Shown: piece by piece, positions 19,001-28,906 of the stretch
How positions within the stretch are numbered: position 1 is the stretch's first letter
Layout: the number at the start of each line of letters is the position of its first letter
Assembly (NCBI RefSeq): GCF_002608075.1
Contig: NZ_LAHA01000021.1
Span: 1-64,000, forward strand
DNA: 64,000 bases
DNA from: Nostoc linckia z4
GTDB lineage: Bacteria > Cyanobacteriota > Cyanobacteriia > Cyanobacteriales > Nostocaceae
Direction: 5' to 3'
Notes under the pieces: generated by a model
Told to the model about the DNA's origin: nothing
Database searches by the model: none
The model's input: the letters and a program-made list of their open reading frames with translations, nothing else
Program-made: the position numbers and the translations under genes

Positions 19001-21168
19001 TAGTGTCTAGCCCAAACAACGGTAGCCTGATTTTCAATTCTGATGGGTCTTTTACTTACACTCCTAATGCTGGCTTTCAAGGTATTGATACATTCAGCTA
19101 TCAAGCCAATGATGCGATTGTAGATTCTAATATCGCCACAGTTAATTTATATGTTGGCAATCAAGCACCTACAGTCACTTTGCCCAGCGCCAACCCCACT
19201 TACACTGAAAATGCACCTGCCATCTTCATCGACTTGAATGCAACTGTTACAGACCTTGATTCCCAAAATTTCGATTCAGGTAAATTAATTGTTCACTTCA
19301 GTAATGGTGGAAGTGCTGATGACCGTTTGATTATCCAAAGCAACATAACAAATAAAATTCAAGTCAATAACACAAGCTTTTTGCAAGATGGTAGTTTTGT
19401 TGGTACTTTCAGTGGTGGTATTGGCACTGAAGACTTAGTAATCAACTTTACTTCTAAAGCTACGCCTGCTGCTGTCCAAGCTGTGCTACGCAGTATTAGT
19501 TACTTCAACATCTCGGATAATCCGCTTACTATTCCTCGTAACGTTAATTTTGTGTTAACTGATGGTGATGGCGGTACTAGTGCCACTGTCTTTAAGACGA
19601 TTAATGTTACTGCTATCAACGATTCTCCGATAATCACTTTGCCAGGAACTAACCCTACTTACACTGAAAATGCCTCGGCTATCTTCATTGATCTTGGTGC
19701 AACTGTCGTAGATCCTGATTCTCAAGACTTCGATTCCGGTAAATTGACTGTTCGCTTCAGTAATAGTGGAACTGCTGACGATCGCCTCATCATCCAAAGC
19801 AGTACAACAAATAAAATAGCAGTCAACAACACAAGCATTTTGTACGATAGTAGCTTTATCGGTACTTTCAGCGGCGGTATTGGCACTCAAGATTTGGTAA
19901 TCAACTTTACCTCTAAAGCTACGCCTGCTGCTGTCCAAGCTGTGCTACGCAGTATTGGTTACGCCAACATTTCAGATAATCCCCCTACTACTCCCCGTAC
20001 CGTTAGCTTTGTTTTGACTGATGGTGATGGCGGTACTAGTGCCGTAGTCTCCAAGACAATTAACCTGACTGCGGTCAATGATGCCCCAATTATTACCGCA
20101 AATCAAAGCTTCAGCATCAAGGAAAATAGCAGTAATGATACGGTGGTTGGTACTGTAATTGCTACCGACATCGAGGGAACTAGCTCATTTTCCAACTGGA
20201 CAATTATTGATGGTAACCTTGACTTTGATGGAGATGGGAAAGCTGCTTTTAGCATCAACTCGACTTCTGGACAAATTATCGTTAGCGATCGCGACGAGCT
20301 TGATTTTGAAAATAAGCCCAACTTTCAATTACAAGTTACTGTCAGTGATGGCACGGATACTAGTATTATGCAAGCGATCGCTATTAATTTGATTGATGTT
20401 AGCGAAAATACCATCTATGGTACATCTTCAGGCAATAAATTAAATGGTGGTACAACTGATGATACTATCTACGGCAATGCCGGAAATGATTCTTTATACG
20501 GTAATGACGGTAGCGATCGCTTGATTGCTGGTGTTGGCAATGACTACCTTTTTGGTGGTGGAGGTGATGATATTCTTGATGGTGGTGATGGCACCGACTC
20601 AATTAGGGAATCTGCTGATATCAACTTTACTTTAACTAATACTCAATTATTTGGTTTAGGTAATGATAGCTTCATTAATATTGAACGCGTGACCCTGACG
20701 GGTGGTATTAGTGATAATACTTTAGATGCATCATCATTCACAATTGCCAGTGTATATCTTTATGGCGGTAATGGTCATGATAGTATCTTGGGTGGTAGTC
20801 AAAATGATTACCTAAATGGGCAGAATGGCAGCGATCGCCTGATTGGTAACGCTGGAAATGACAAGCTTTATGGTGGTGCAGGTGATGACACTTTGATAGG
20901 TGGTGCTGGTAATGATGCACTCTATGGACAAGCAGGTGCTGATATTTTTGTTCTCGCTTCAGGAAACGGCAGTGATACCATCTTTGATTTTAAAGATGGT
21001 ATCGACAAACTTGGTTTATTGGGGAGTTTAACTTATGGGGCTTTAACTATCTCAGCAAGTGGTACTAAGACTTCGATTCGGATTACTTCCACTGATGAGG
21101 TATTAGCTATTTTGAACAACATCAAACCTAGCTTGATTACTGAAAGTGATTTTGTCGCAATTCTGTAA
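16015..21168 (+). CDS. Giant calcium-binding exoprotein: DUF4347, delta-60 repeats, Ig/cadherin-like modules, RTX repeats
   Basis: About 1717 residues from a GTG start; ATG at 16033 is an alternative. Order: DUF4347 domain (residues ~13-165, with [13 protein letters not shown] and [14 protein letters not shown]); about eight delta-60 repeats (~180-575: [11 protein letters not shown], then ADGKVVVVG, then [10 protein letters not shown]); a jelly-roll-like region (~585-795); a tandem-95/Ig-like module with a ~150-residue insert (~801-1045); two near-identical 153-residue modules (~1051-1358); a cadherin-like module ([18 protein letters not shown]); and RTX nonapeptides ([25 protein letters not shown]), ending in an RTX-type C-terminal domain. 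The RTX tail implies calcium-dependent folding after type I secretion. Probably a surface or matrix protein; no enzyme site is seen. Confidence 0.88.
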   Translation: MNDLNSMSTQKQGIIFIDSSVHNYEILLDLLVLKLEHVVLDSSQDGVEQITQILLQHPQVESVHIVSHGSPGCLYLGNTELSLSSLERYTQQLQSWLSSSLILYGCNVAAGDAGEEFLQKLHQLTGANIAASNTPTGNAALGGDWNLQVQIGKDFPIAHLAFRQETLSTYTGVLAPGNLDTTFGVGGKVITDIGSSDTAYSVAIQADGKVVVVGESYASNSNFAVARYNPDGSLDSSFGNGGKAFADFTNQSDRAYTVTIQSDGKILIAGITYNGNQTDAALVRYNSNGSLDTTFGNAGQVSTNFEGKSEWIKSVAVQPDGKIIVGGYLTQNDTYLNTDFILIRYNSDGSLDNSFGNGGRVLTAMSDGQDAITSILIQPDGKIVVAGNAMNNNGYINSILARYNSNGSIDTNFGTNGKVITDFPGTDDFGNSVALQSDGKIVVAGSTGNIGISGDFALARYNSDGTLDGSFGNGGKVVTDLSSNDAGQSLAILHNGKIVVSGFAQNVSDRRDLALAVYNSNGSLDTSFGDNGKVITPVSSSYFQNTAVAVQSDNKIVVTGSDTGDFLIARYEAPSSNIPVALDVIYHKLATSEFIQDWSNANLITTDDNWSNLPSIRGFRGDGLVGTTGINPQTVLADGSATPIDVNANQTNPSTYTNSGITEFTFSNPTIALRGSSTATAPHLVLYLDATGRQNVLLSFTLRDIDTSTRDAIQSVAVQYCVGDTGDFINLPTGFVPDASNNASTLASYESREARLIVLLPPEATNQAKVQVRFITTDANGEDEWIGVDDIKVTSAAIGTNQPPIIKNDTYFVAANGQLQTAAAITALTLDSDRGNYIGQSDYYTYSPTPNRISAVRAYPTNPSKNNAIRISFSGINDWWDLSFAAPFNAPLTAGTTYTGAARFPFQASNQPGLDVSGNGRGYNTLTGEFTVNQITYGSGDEILNFDATFQEYGDGDPANESFKGRIQYRATPNNLVAGVLTNDSDIENTPLKATLVSSPNNGSLIFNSDGSFTYTPNAGFQGIDTFSYQANDAIVDSNIATVNLYVGNQAPTVTLPSANPTYTENAPAIFIDLNATVTDLDSQNFDSGKLIVHFSNGGSADDRLIIQSNITNKIQVNNTSFLQDGSFVGTFSGGIGTEDLVINFTSKATPAAVQAVLRSISYFNISDNPLTIPRNVNFVLTDGDGGTSATVFKTINVTAINDSPIITLPGTNPTYTENASAIFIDLGATVVDPDSQDFDSGKLTVRFSNSGTADDRLIIQSSTTNKIAVNNTSILYDSSFIGTFSGGIGTQDLVINFTSKATPAAVQAVLRSIGYANISDNPPTTPRTVSFVLTDGDGGTSAVVSKTINLTAVNDAPIITANQSFSIKENSSNDTVVGTVIATDIEGTSSFSNWTIIDGNLDFDGDGKAAFSINSTSGQIIVSDRDELDFENKPNFQLQVTVSDGTDTSIMQAIAINLIDVSENTIYGTSSGNKLNGGTTDDTIYGNAGNDSLYGNDGSDRLIAGVGNDYLFGGGGDDILDGGDGTDSIRESADINFTLTNTQLFGLGNDSFINIERVTLTGGISDNTLDASSFTIASVYLYGGNGHDSILGGSQNDYLNGQNGSDRLIGNAGNDKLYGGAGDDTLIGGAGNDALYGQAGADIFVLASGNGSDTIFDFKDGIDKLGLLGSLTYGALTISASGTKTSIRITSTDEVLAILNNIKPSLITESDFVAIL
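19168..20085 (+). repeat. Two tandem 459-bp coding repeats
   Basis: Two consecutive units with an exact 459-base period encode ITLPG/TLPS-NPTYTEN... to TDGDGGTSA modules. Long stretches, for example around 19450-19500 and 19910-19960, are identical at DNA level, which indicates recent duplication or gene conversion. Confidence 0.85.
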
Positions 21169-21234
21169 TGGTGAGCAATATCATGTCCGGTTGAAGACTT
21201 ATCATTAGGACTATTTTTTTGATAAATGATTAGT

Positions 21235-21347
21235 GGTCTGTCCCATTAATTTTGATGAGTTTGTAGTAAGCACTTCAGTGCTTAAAAATCAAGGACTAAA
21301 GTCCTAACTACAAACTTATTTATCTCTCAGAACTAATGGGACAGACT
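21235..21347. mobile_element. Palindromic repeat element (GGTCTGTCCCATTA ends)
   Basis: The ends GGTCTGTCCCATTAATTTTGA and the reverse complement of the right end (AGTCTGTCCCATTAGTTCTGA) pair. Inside is a second inverted pair, GTTTGTAG/CTACAAAC, enclosing two small hairpins (AAGCACTTCAGTGCTT and AGGACTAAAGTCCT). It is noncoding. Confidence 0.7.
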
Positions 21348-21405
21348 ATTAGGCGGATATGATATGATTTTCAATTGCATTAATTTTGATGGGTTAGCGG
21401 TGGTC

Positions 21406-21438
21406 AGATCCCTGACTTTTTCAATAGGTCGGGGATCT
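21406..21438. terminator. Hairpin between convergent giant exoprotein and histidine kinase genes
   Basis: AGATCCCTGAC pairs with GTCGGGGATCT with one mismatch across an 11-base loop. It abuts the kinase stop codon and is a plausible shared terminator or REP hairpin. Confidence 0.5.
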
Positions 21439-22628
21439 TAGTTTTCAGAATTAATGGGCAAAATTACTGTAAATGTAGAACCTTTTCCCAGTTGGGAATC
21501 CACTTGAATTTCACCATGCATTAACTGAACTAACTGGGACACTATTGCTAAGCCTAATCCTGTACCATCAGAACTTTGTACCTTTGGAGCAGTTAGTTCG
21601 CGAAAATAGGGATTGAAGATTTGTGTTTGAACATCTGGGGAAATACCAATTCCAGTATCAGTAACGGAAATCGCCCACTGCTGTTGAGATATCCTCCAAC
21701 AGTGCAAATGAATTGAACCGGATTCTGTGTAGCGAATTGCGTTACTCAATAGATTTGTGAGAATTTGCTGAAACCGCAGAGGGTCTATAGTAACTTCATT
21801 TGGGGCGCGTTCGCATTCAACAACCAAGGATAATTCTTTAGCAGCCACCAGTGGTTCAATCATCTCTATGACTGAATTGATTAAACTACGCACATCGATT
21901 TGAGTGGACTGCAATTTCATCTGTCCGGCACCATAACGCGAAATTTCCAAAGTATCGTTAATTAGCTGGACAAGAAGTCTACCACTTTTGAGGACTCGCT
22001 CGATACTTTCAAGATTGGTATAGGTGTCCTTGAGTTCTGGTTGTTGACGTTGCTGGCGGAGAAATAAATCTGCATAACCGATGATTGAAGTCAACGGCGT
22101 TTTTAGTTCATGAGCTAAATGAGACAAGCTTTCTTTACTAGCACGAACTAAACGAGTTAACTCTTGGTTAGTCAAGCGCAACTGACTTTGGAGTTGTTTG
22201 AGTTCTTCTAATCGTTCTTGAGTATAACTGTTAAAGCAACGGGCGATCGCTTCATCAATTACTGTATCAATCAAGCGAACGGCTCTTAGTACTTCTTGTG
22301 CAGATCCCTGCAATAAATCTTCTTCTAAAAATGAAAAAATTACAAACCTGAGTAAACGATACTCCCGCGCAATTTCCGCTGGTTCAAATCCCTGTTGAGC
22401 GCGGAGTGTACCGTGTTCTAAACTTGCGTCTACTACTGTCTGCAAATCGCTGGTTGCAGATTCAGAAAGTACTGTTGCTAATGCTTTCAAAATGCGGGGT
22501 AAACTATCCCTGACAGCCTTGAAAGTAAGTTCTTGAGTAGCTTCAATTTGCTCATCTTGGTAAACTGCTTCTACCCATTCATCAATAATGGCATCACTTT
22601 TAGCAATTAAAGTTTGACTAAAATCCAT
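21438..22628 (-). CDS. Soluble sensor histidine kinase with RsbRD-like N-terminal domain
   Basis: About 396 residues; I prefer ATG 22628 to an upstream TTG at 22643. The N-terminal ~150 residues are helical and resemble the RsbRD_N sensory domain (IIDEWVEAVYQDEQI; LEHGTLRAQQGFEPAEIAREYRLLR). A short coiled coil leads to the dimerisation helix with the phospho-acceptor His in SHLAHELKTPL. The ATPase domain follows (N box LLSNAIRY, G1 DTGIGI, G2 GTGLGLAI). There is no membrane segment, so it probably senses a cytoplasmic signal or partner. No response regulator is adjacent, so it is an orphan kinase. It is convergent with the giant exoprotein gene. Confidence 0.88.
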   Translation of the reverse strand: MDFSQTLIAKSDAIIDEWVEAVYQDEQIEATQELTFKAVRDSLPRILKALATVLSESATSDLQTVVDASLEHGTLRAQQGFEPAEIAREYRLLRFVIFSFLEEDLLQGSAQEVLRAVRLIDTVIDEAIARCFNSYTQERLEELKQLQSQLRLTNQELTRLVRASKESLSHLAHELKTPLTSIIGYADLFLRQQRQQPELKDTYTNLESIERVLKSGRLLVQLINDTLEISRYGAGQMKLQSTQIDVRSLINSVIEMIEPLVAAKELSLVVECERAPNEVTIDPLRFQQILTNLLSNAIRYTESGSIHLHCWRISQQQWAISVTDTGIGISPDVQTQIFNPYFRELTAPKVQSSDGTGLGLAIVSQLVQLMHGEIQVDSQLGKGSTFTVILPINSEN

Positions 22629-22643
22629 TTTTTGCCCAACCAA

Positions 22644-23151
22644 ACACAGTCAGCGCCCACAGGCTAGAAGTAGCTTAGTGTATAGATATCAATCCCGCAA
22701 CTAACGAAAGATAGAGTTAGGGAAAGACCACTGATTGCTGAATTAATCAGTTTGATTGAGTTGCTCAATGGTAATTTAAATCGCGAATATAAATTCAGGG
22801 CGATCGCTTCACCAAACCGCTTCGCTTTACAAGCATTATACCATCAATTAATATTACTAAATTTCTGATTTACCATAGATATTTTTTGACAGTAAATTGA
22901 TGAAAAAATCATTATTTAGAGTTGTACATAATTTTAAAACATTATATTTTCCTGTTAAATAATCTCCAGCTATCTAGCTAATAAAGTAGATAAATCATAC
23001 AAAAATCTGACAAAATTTTGATACAGTAAATGTAGGGTGTGTTAGCCTACGGCATAACGCACCGTCAAGAATTTGTGCTTGAAAACCTTGATTTTTGAGT
23101 CCTCAATCAGTTTAAGCTTTGTACTACTAATCTTATTAGTGAGATAAATTT
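22644..23151. other. Intergenic region, AT-rich
   Basis: About 500 bases between a divergent kinase and methyltransferase. It holds one GTAGGGTGTGTTA palindrome (23032-23063) and no gene that I can support. Confidence 0.6.
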
Positions 23152-23877
23152 ATGCAAAATGTATTTCCTGGTGAAGTATTCGCTAACACCGATGATTTTG
23201 ACATTGGTATTCGCCAACTATTACCGCGATACGATGAAATGTTGGAGGTAATTACTCGTTGTCTACCTTCCACTAGTGGCCGTCTTTTAGAATTAGGCTG
23301 TGGTACCGGTGAAGTTAGTATCAAGATTCTCCAACGTTGTCCAGATGCTCAAGTAATTGCCTTAGATTATTCACCCCGAATGCTGGAATTTGCCCAAGAT
23401 AAAATCACAAAAGCAGGATATAAAAAACGCTGGATTGGTATAGAAGCCGACTTTGGTGACTGGGCAAATAATCCAAATAAATTTGATATTGGTGGCGAAT
23501 TTGATGCTTGTATTTCATCCTTAGCAATCCACCATCTTGAAGATGAGATGAAATTGAAATTATTCGAGCAAATTGCTGCTAGCCTCATTCAAGAAGGTTG
23601 TTTTTGGAATGCAGACCCACTTCTACCAGAATCTCCAATTTTAGCAGAAGTTTACAAAATGGCACGAGAAGAATGGGTAGTTCAACAAGGAATTAATTTG
23701 ACAGAAATTAACGCTAAACGTGGTATTAGCACTACTCAAGGTTACTCTAATCAAGATCGGCTAGCCACTTTAGATGCCCATTTACAGATGCTAACTAAAG
23801 CTGGATTTCAGACAGTGGCAGTACCTTGGAAATATTATGGTTTAACAGTATTTGGTGGCTGGTTGCAAAAATTTTAG
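23152..23877 (+). CDS. Class I SAM-dependent methyltransferase
   Basis: A 241-residue Rossmann methyltransferase. Motif I is LLELGCGTGEVS, motif II VIALDYSPRMLEFA, and the post-II acidic region IEADFGDW; SSLAIHHLEDE is the typical motif IV region. The closest general type is the Methyltransf_25/ubiquinone-type small-molecule methyltransferase. The substrate is not predictable. It stands alone with intergenic gaps of several hundred bases on both sides. Confidence 0.85.
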   Translation: MQNVFPGEVFANTDDFDIGIRQLLPRYDEMLEVITRCLPSTSGRLLELGCGTGEVSIKILQRCPDAQVIALDYSPRMLEFAQDKITKAGYKKRWIGIEADFGDWANNPNKFDIGGEFDACISSLAIHHLEDEMKLKLFEQIAASLIQEGCFWNADPLLPESPILAEVYKMAREEWVVQQGINLTEINAKRGISTTQGYSNQDRLATLDAHLQMLTKAGFQTVAVPWKYYGLTVFGGWLQKF

Positions 23878-24594
23878 ATTTCGGACACCAAAATTCGAGA
23901 TGAATAGAATGTTCAGATTTCCGACTTGATAAATATAAAGATTAGACCTCTTGCAATCAATTGGTTTTTGGACTCTTGTGGTCAAAGGGATGCATCTTTA
24001 TTGGGGAAAGGGAAAATACCAAACATGCACCCCCTTTCCCCTTCCCCTTTTCCCTACTTCTGCAAGAAGTCTATTGTTGGCTGTTAACCGTTAACCGTCA
24101 ACAGTCAACAGTAAACACCGATATTTTTCAAACCTAAAATATGATTGCTACATACGAGTTTACTTTGATTTTTCAAATTATTTATATACACAGATAATGG
24201 TAAATAAGGCTTTTTAAGTTCTAGCTAGCTTCCGAAAAATCAAACCAAAGTCGAATAGTAACAAAATGGCAATAAATAATATTATTTGCTTGAAAAAGGA
24301 ACTATTATATAAACGCATTGGTCTAGAGGGAGTGTTGAATTTCAAGTTCTGAGTTTTGAGTGGAATCTCCTAACTTTAGTTAGACGATTGAACAAAGAAC
24401 TTGTCTGTTTAGCAAAAGTACCCCATGAGGGTACTGTGCATAGTCCCCTGACTTATCTGAAAATACAAAGTAGAAAATTTGCTTGCCTAAAGACACCAGG
24501 GACACAGGATTAGATTGGTTTTTCTGCTTTTTTCAATTATTGGAGTTAAACTCACTGTTTGCCATCACTTAGTTTCAAAAGGAGAATATCTTGG
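23878..24594. other. Intergenic region with one repeat element
   Basis: Contains the element at 23944-24072, GTCAACAGT-type heptamers (about 24075-24115), then AT-rich sequence leading to the protease ribosome site. No gene is seen. Confidence 0.6.
23944..24072. mobile_element. MITE-like element, family B copy 1
   Basis: 129 bp with ends AGACCTCTTGCA and TGCAAGAAGTCT (11/12 inverted match). The interior carries pyrimidine-rich CCCCTTTCCCC. The same sequence, reverse-oriented, occurs at 32225-32359. Confidence 0.7.
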
Positions 24595-25674
24595 ATGGCT
24601 CGAAATAAAAAGAAATCAGCCAGGTTTAAGCATGAGCATCCACTTTACTCTAGATGCCCAATTTGTTGTATTGTCCCACCGCACATGCTGGAAAATGTCG
24701 TAGTAAATGGGAGCCCCCAGCAGCGGAGTTGGGCTTTTCATACATTAAATGTTTCGGCACAGCTTCGCGGACGAAGAGACATCATTGGTAGTATCTCCTT
24801 TGCACCTTCTCCCGGTGAGAAGCGCCGCACCATTTACGATGCCAAAAATGGGCAGCAACTTCCTGGAACACTGGTGCGTAGCGAAGGCGATCCTCCCAGC
24901 AACGACATAGCAGTGAATGAAGCTTATGATGCTGCTGGTGCGACTTATGACTTGTTTCATGAGATATTCGATCGCAATTCCATTGACGACAAAGGTCTAC
25001 GTTTAGACTCCACCGTGCATTATGGCGTGAAATACGACAACGCCTTTTGGAACGGCGACCAAATGGTTTATGGTGATGGTGACGGAGAACTGTTTCAACG
25101 CTTCACAATCTCAATTGATGTGATTGGTCATGAATTAACTCATGGCGTCACTCAATACGAAGCAGGTTTACAGTATTATGGCGAACCAGGGGCATTGAAT
25201 GAATCGTTTTCTGATGTCTTTGGTGCCTTAGTAAAACAAAAAGCTAAAAATCAAACTGCACAAGAAGCAGATTGGATTATTGGTGAAGGTCTTTTGGCAT
25301 CCACCGTCAAAGGTGTTGGTATCCGTTCCATGAAAGCGCCGGGAACAGCATACGATGACCCAGTACTAGGTAAAGATCCGCAACCAGGGCACATGAAAGA
25401 TAAGTATACTGGCTTTGAAGATAACGCTGGAGTGCATATCAATTCAGGAATTCCTAACCGTGCCTTTTATCTAGCGGCTGTTGAAATTGGCGGCTATGCT
25501 TGGGAGAAAGCTGGTAAAATCTGGTACATAGCATTACGCGATCGCCTGCGTGCAAAAGCTGATTTTCAAAAAGCTGCCAACGTCACCATTCAAGTTGCAG
25601 GCGAACTCTACGGTAATGACAGTAGCGAACAAAAAGCCGTACAGAACGCTTGGCAAAAGGTAGGAGTTATCTAA
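24595..25674 (+). CDS. Protealysin-type M4 metalloprotease (thermolysin family)
   Basis: 359 residues from ATG 24595, chosen because GGAG (24581-24584) lies 10 bases upstream; the longer frame lacks support. There is no signal peptide. The N-terminus carries the short protealysin-type propeptide with the PPHML motif (CCIVPPHMLENVV), which in relatives occupies the active site until autoprocessing. The catalytic zinc motif HELTH is near residue 180, the third zinc ligand Glu in LNESFSD near 202, and the transition-state His in AGVHINSG near 283. The lack of a secretion signal suggests an intracellular or non-classically exported protease. The gene just downstream encodes its probable inhibitor. 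Confidence 0.92.
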   Translation: MARNKKKSARFKHEHPLYSRCPICCIVPPHMLENVVVNGSPQQRSWAFHTLNVSAQLRGRRDIIGSISFAPSPGEKRRTIYDAKNGQQLPGTLVRSEGDPPSNDIAVNEAYDAAGATYDLFHEIFDRNSIDDKGLRLDSTVHYGVKYDNAFWNGDQMVYGDGDGELFQRFTISIDVIGHELTHGVTQYEAGLQYYGEPGALNESFSDVFGALVKQKAKNQTAQEADWIIGEGLLASTVKGVGIRSMKAPGTAYDDPVLGKDPQPGHMKDKYTGFEDNAGVHINSGIPNRAFYLAAVEIGGYAWEKAGKIWYIALRDRLRAKADFQKAANVTIQVAGELYGNDSSEQKAVQNAWQKVGVI

Positions 25675-25883
25675 AGTCAGGAGTGAGGAGGGAAGAGTGA
25701 GGAGTTAAAAAAACTCACAATTTACAACTCCCAAATCCTAACCCTTACCTGTTAACTCCCAACTCCCAACTCCCAACTTTACTTTTAGCTGTGCTATTTG
25801 TTGTTGCTAAACTGGGAGGTGAGAATTCTCATCTTCCAGTCTTTGCATTTCTCCCACTCAGTAGCACAACGGAGAGCAAACAA

Positions 25884-26183
25884 ATGCGGATATCCTTGGA
25901 ACGCACGGGCGGCTTTGCTGGAATTACGAAAAAAACAACGGTTGATACAGCCGAACTCCCAGCAAACGAAGCTAAAACCCTTCCCCAACTCGTGGAAGCT
26001 GCTGATTTATTTAGGCTACCAGAACGAATTACCTCGCCTAATCCCCAAAGCGATCGCTTTCAATATAAATTAACAGTGGAAGATAACGGTAAGCAGCATA
26101 CGGTGACTGTTAGCGAAGCCGCATTACCAGGAACTTTAAGACCCCTGATTGAATGGCTACAAAACATAGCACAAAAAAGATAA
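25884..26183 (+). CDS. Emfourin-type protealysin inhibitor
   Basis: 99 residues. I start at ATG 25884 because GGAGA (25871-25875) precedes it and family N-termini begin MRI-L-RTGGFAG. The sequence MRISLERTGGFAGITKKTTV, the LPQLVEAADLF segment and the YKLTVEDNGKQHTVTVSE beta-hairpin fit the emfourin family. These are small cytoplasmic proteins encoded next to protealysin-like M4 proteases that block the active site. It is 210 bases downstream of the protease on the same strand; CAACTCC repeats fill the gap. The pair resembles an effector plus its guard. Confidence 0.85.
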   Translation: MRISLERTGGFAGITKKTTVDTAELPANEAKTLPQLVEAADLFRLPERITSPNPQSDRFQYKLTVEDNGKQHTVTVSEAALPGTLRPLIEWLQNIAQKR

Positions 26184-26284
26184 TTTCCTCAATTAACAAC
26201 TTAATTTTTAATAAAAAATATAGCCAAGTCCATATCAAAATTAATGCCCAAGGTGAATCACCATAAACAGGAGAATGTAAATTT

Positions 26285-27196
26285 GTGGGTGAAGAGAATA
26301 TAAATTTTAACTCTCTACAAGAAAACCAAACTGATGATTTTTTGCATGTACCATCTATAAAAGAAGATTGGGGTGGAGATGGAACAGGGCGGATGAATTT
26401 ATCAGGAAGATGTACAGCAATTTCCCAAGAATATGTACCCAGTAAGTACCAATTTTTTGATACAAATACCGTACCAGAAAAACACAATTGGCGAGTAATT
26501 GGAATGCCAGATGATGTAGGATTTGGAAGTAGGCGATCGCTAACTTGGCATGATTCTGGTGCATCCACTTCCAAAGTAGTTTTACCGCCTAACTTTGAAG
26601 CACCTTCTGGCTATTTTACTGCGGATTTAGAAATTTTTGTCTTAAAAGGTACAATTCAATTAGGTGAATGGCAATTAAACAAGCATGGCTATTCTTTTAT
26701 TCCCGCAGGTGTGAAAGTCGGCCCTTGGAAAGTGCTAGGAAATGCACAAGTTGAAATTCTGTGGATGGAGAACGGCCCAGTCAGATTAGAGTATAAAAAT
26801 GCATTAAATAATCATCCCCTTGCTCAAGTAAAAGATTTTATTCCGGCATTGGATAGCAAACTACTACCCTGGGGAAAAACAGACACAGTTCAATTTGAAC
26901 AATCCAAAAAAAAGTACCTGAGAAAAGCTAATAACGGCGGTGGGGTATGGTTGCTGACAATTTTGCCTCATTATGATAGCAGATATCCAATGATTCAATG
27001 TTATAACGAAGAAGCATATTGCTTGTCTGGATACTGCGATATAGGGGATTTTCGATTTGTAAAAGATTGCTTTGGTTATGTTCCTAGCTTTACAATTTCT
27101 CCTTGGCATAGAACAGATGATGGTTGCTTATTCTTTATCCGAGTTGATAGAGATTTGTCAAAACTTGGAACAGTATTATCATATCCACAACATTGA
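26285..27196 (+). CDS. DUF4437-type cupin protein
   Basis: 303 residues from GTG 26285, supported by AGGAGA 10 bases upstream. Two cupin-like halves are visible. The first contains FTADLEIFVLKGTIQLGEWQ, then YSFIPAGVKVGPWK; the second NEEAYCLSGYCDIGDF followed by SFTISPWHRTDDGCLFFIRVD. This matches the DUF4437/bicupin group related to ChrR-type anti-sigma cupins. Some metal-ligand positions are kept (E in DLEIF, H in PWHR). No reaction is established. It lies next to an amidohydrolase and a beta-hydroxylase-like gene. Confidence 0.6.
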   Translation: MGEENINFNSLQENQTDDFLHVPSIKEDWGGDGTGRMNLSGRCTAISQEYVPSKYQFFDTNTVPEKHNWRVIGMPDDVGFGSRRSLTWHDSGASTSKVVLPPNFEAPSGYFTADLEIFVLKGTIQLGEWQLNKHGYSFIPAGVKVGPWKVLGNAQVEILWMENGPVRLEYKNALNNHPLAQVKDFIPALDSKLLPWGKTDTVQFEQSKKKYLRKANNGGGVWLLTILPHYDSRYPMIQCYNEEAYCLSGYCDIGDFRFVKDCFGYVPSFTISPWHRTDDGCLFFIRVDRDLSKLGTVLSYPQH

Positions 27197-27315
27197 GGAA
27201 GAATTCAGAATTCAGAATTCAGAATTCAGAATTCGCAACTCCCAACTCCCAACTCCTAACTCCTAACTCCTAACTCCCAACTCCCAACTCCTAACTCCTA
27301 ACTCCTAACTCTTTA
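27197..27315. repeat. Heptamer repeats (GAATTCA)n and (AACTCCC/AACTCCT)n
   Basis: Tandem AGAATTC units (about 27200-27232) followed by AACTCCC/AACTCCT units to about 27312, between convergent genes. Confidence 0.9.
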
Positions 27316-27328
27316 TCTCTATTCATTT

Positions 27329-28828
27329 TTAACTTGATAAACTACTAGAATATCTTTTTAAATATCGCCCCGTGGGTGAACCTAGAATCTCTCCATTGTT
27401 GTAAATCAAATTTCCACGTAAAAAAGTACTTTTTACCTTTCCAGTTAATTCCATGCCTTCAAAAGGTGTATAACCTTGTTGTGATTCTGACTCTGCCGCA
27501 CGCACCACAAAACTTTCATTGGGGTCTAACAAAACTAAATCAGCATCATAGCCAATAGCGATGTCGCCTTTTTCTAATAAACCAAAGCGTCGCGATGGGT
27601 TCCAAGATAGTAACTTAGCCATGTGGTTGTAAGACATTCCCCGCTTACTACCTTCACTAAATACACCAGAAAGCAAATATTCTGTACCGCCAAAACCAGA
27701 TTTTGCTAACCAAATATTATTAGGATTTTTTGCACTTCTTTTTTGTTCCGCAGAACAACAAGCATGGTCGCTAACTATCCAATCTACTTGATTGTTAAGT
27801 ACTGCTTGCCATAGATATTCAACATCAGCACGAGGACGAATAGGTGGGTTTACTTTTGCCCAAATTGTATTCGGAGTATCCACATCTAATAACAAATGTC
27901 CCACAGTAACTTCTCGACGAAAATTGATGTGAGGAAAAGCAGTTTGCATCGTCAAAGCTGCTTCCATTGCTTTACGAGAACTCAGGTGCAATAAATTGAT
28001 ATTTACACAATTAGTTTCATGTGCCAAATAAGCAGCAATGCAAATTGCTAAACCTTCGGAATGAGGAGGACGCGCTGCACTGTAAGCGTGGAGTCCGCTA
28101 AGACTAAAGTCATTTTCAACTATTTTGGTGTAAGCGTTCAGAATTTCTGCTACTTCGCAATGCAAACTTAAGCTGATAGTATCTCGCGCTTGTGGATGTT
28201 TTTCCATCAAGCGAGTTAGACCGCGCATAATAAATTCAAAATGAGCGAAATCGTAGCGTTCTTCTTTATTAATCATCAAAAATAGATTTTGCTGGTCTGA
28301 CAAACCATGCAACCCATAGCCGCCATAAAACATGAAAATTTTAAACGAACACACACCGTGTTCTTCAAACAATAAAGGTATTTCGTCAATGTGCTGGCTG
28401 GCTATGGGTGCAATGTGATAGCTATAATCAACAAAAAAATTACCTGCGGATAACGCTAAAACCTCTGGAAAAAAATCTTGATAAGAACCGCCTTTATTGA
28501 GATAATACTGCCCTGTACGAATGTAATTTAAACTAGTAGTTACCCCTCCCATAGCCGCTGCTTTGCTTTCAGTTACAGCGTCTTTGTCGAGGGGTTGATA
28601 AATTCCGATGTGCATATGGGCATCCACTACTCCAGGAAACCCCAGCAAGTTTTTGGCATCAAACACTTCTTTAGCTGTGTCTGGGCTAATATGAGAAGCA
28701 ATGCGAGCAAATTTTCCATCTTTAATTCCTAAATCAAGTAGTTCGATAGCATCATTATGGGGACGAACTACCCGCACATTTTTGATAACTCGATCTAATA
28801 GGGAAGCTTCAGACACAGTAGACCTCAC
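27329..28828 (-). CDS. Hydantoinase/dihydropyrimidinase-type amidohydrolase
   Basis: 499 residues of the cyclic amidohydrolase superfamily. Metal ligands are all visible: DAHMHIG (two His), the carbamylated Lys in SFKIFMFYGG, LHCEVAE, LLHLSS and the catalytic Asp in VSDHACC. The start of the barrel is LLGFPGVVDAH and the C-terminal beta-sandwich returns with KGDIAIGYDADLVLLDP. Such enzymes open cyclic amides such as hydantoins, dihydropyrimidines, allantoin or dihydroorotate; this sequence does not fix which. It is convergent with the cupin and divergent from the hydroxylase (78-base gap). Confidence 0.85.
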   Translation of the reverse strand: MRSTVSEASLLDRVIKNVRVVRPHNDAIELLDLGIKDGKFARIASHISPDTAKEVFDAKNLLGFPGVVDAHMHIGIYQPLDKDAVTESKAAAMGGVTTSLNYIRTGQYYLNKGGSYQDFFPEVLALSAGNFFVDYSYHIAPIASQHIDEIPLLFEEHGVCSFKIFMFYGGYGLHGLSDQQNLFLMINKEERYDFAHFEFIMRGLTRLMEKHPQARDTISLSLHCEVAEILNAYTKIVENDFSLSGLHAYSAARPPHSEGLAICIAAYLAHETNCVNINLLHLSSRKAMEAALTMQTAFPHINFRREVTVGHLLLDVDTPNTIWAKVNPPIRPRADVEYLWQAVLNNQVDWIVSDHACCSAEQKRSAKNPNNIWLAKSGFGGTEYLLSGVFSEGSKRGMSYNHMAKLLSWNPSRRFGLLEKGDIAIGYDADLVLLDPNESFVVRAAESESQQGYTPFEGMELTGKVKSTFLRGNLIYNNGEILGSPTGRYLKRYSSSLSS

Positions 28829-28906
28829 ACTAAAATGAGTTTAGTTAGGAATTTCCACATCGTACTGGGACGCAGACTAAATACCATCAACATGTAACAG
28901 TTTTTT

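Noticed and set aside
26110-26574. 154-aa minus-strand ORF over emfourin and cupin genes
   Set aside because: Antisense to two better supported genes; composition not protein-like.
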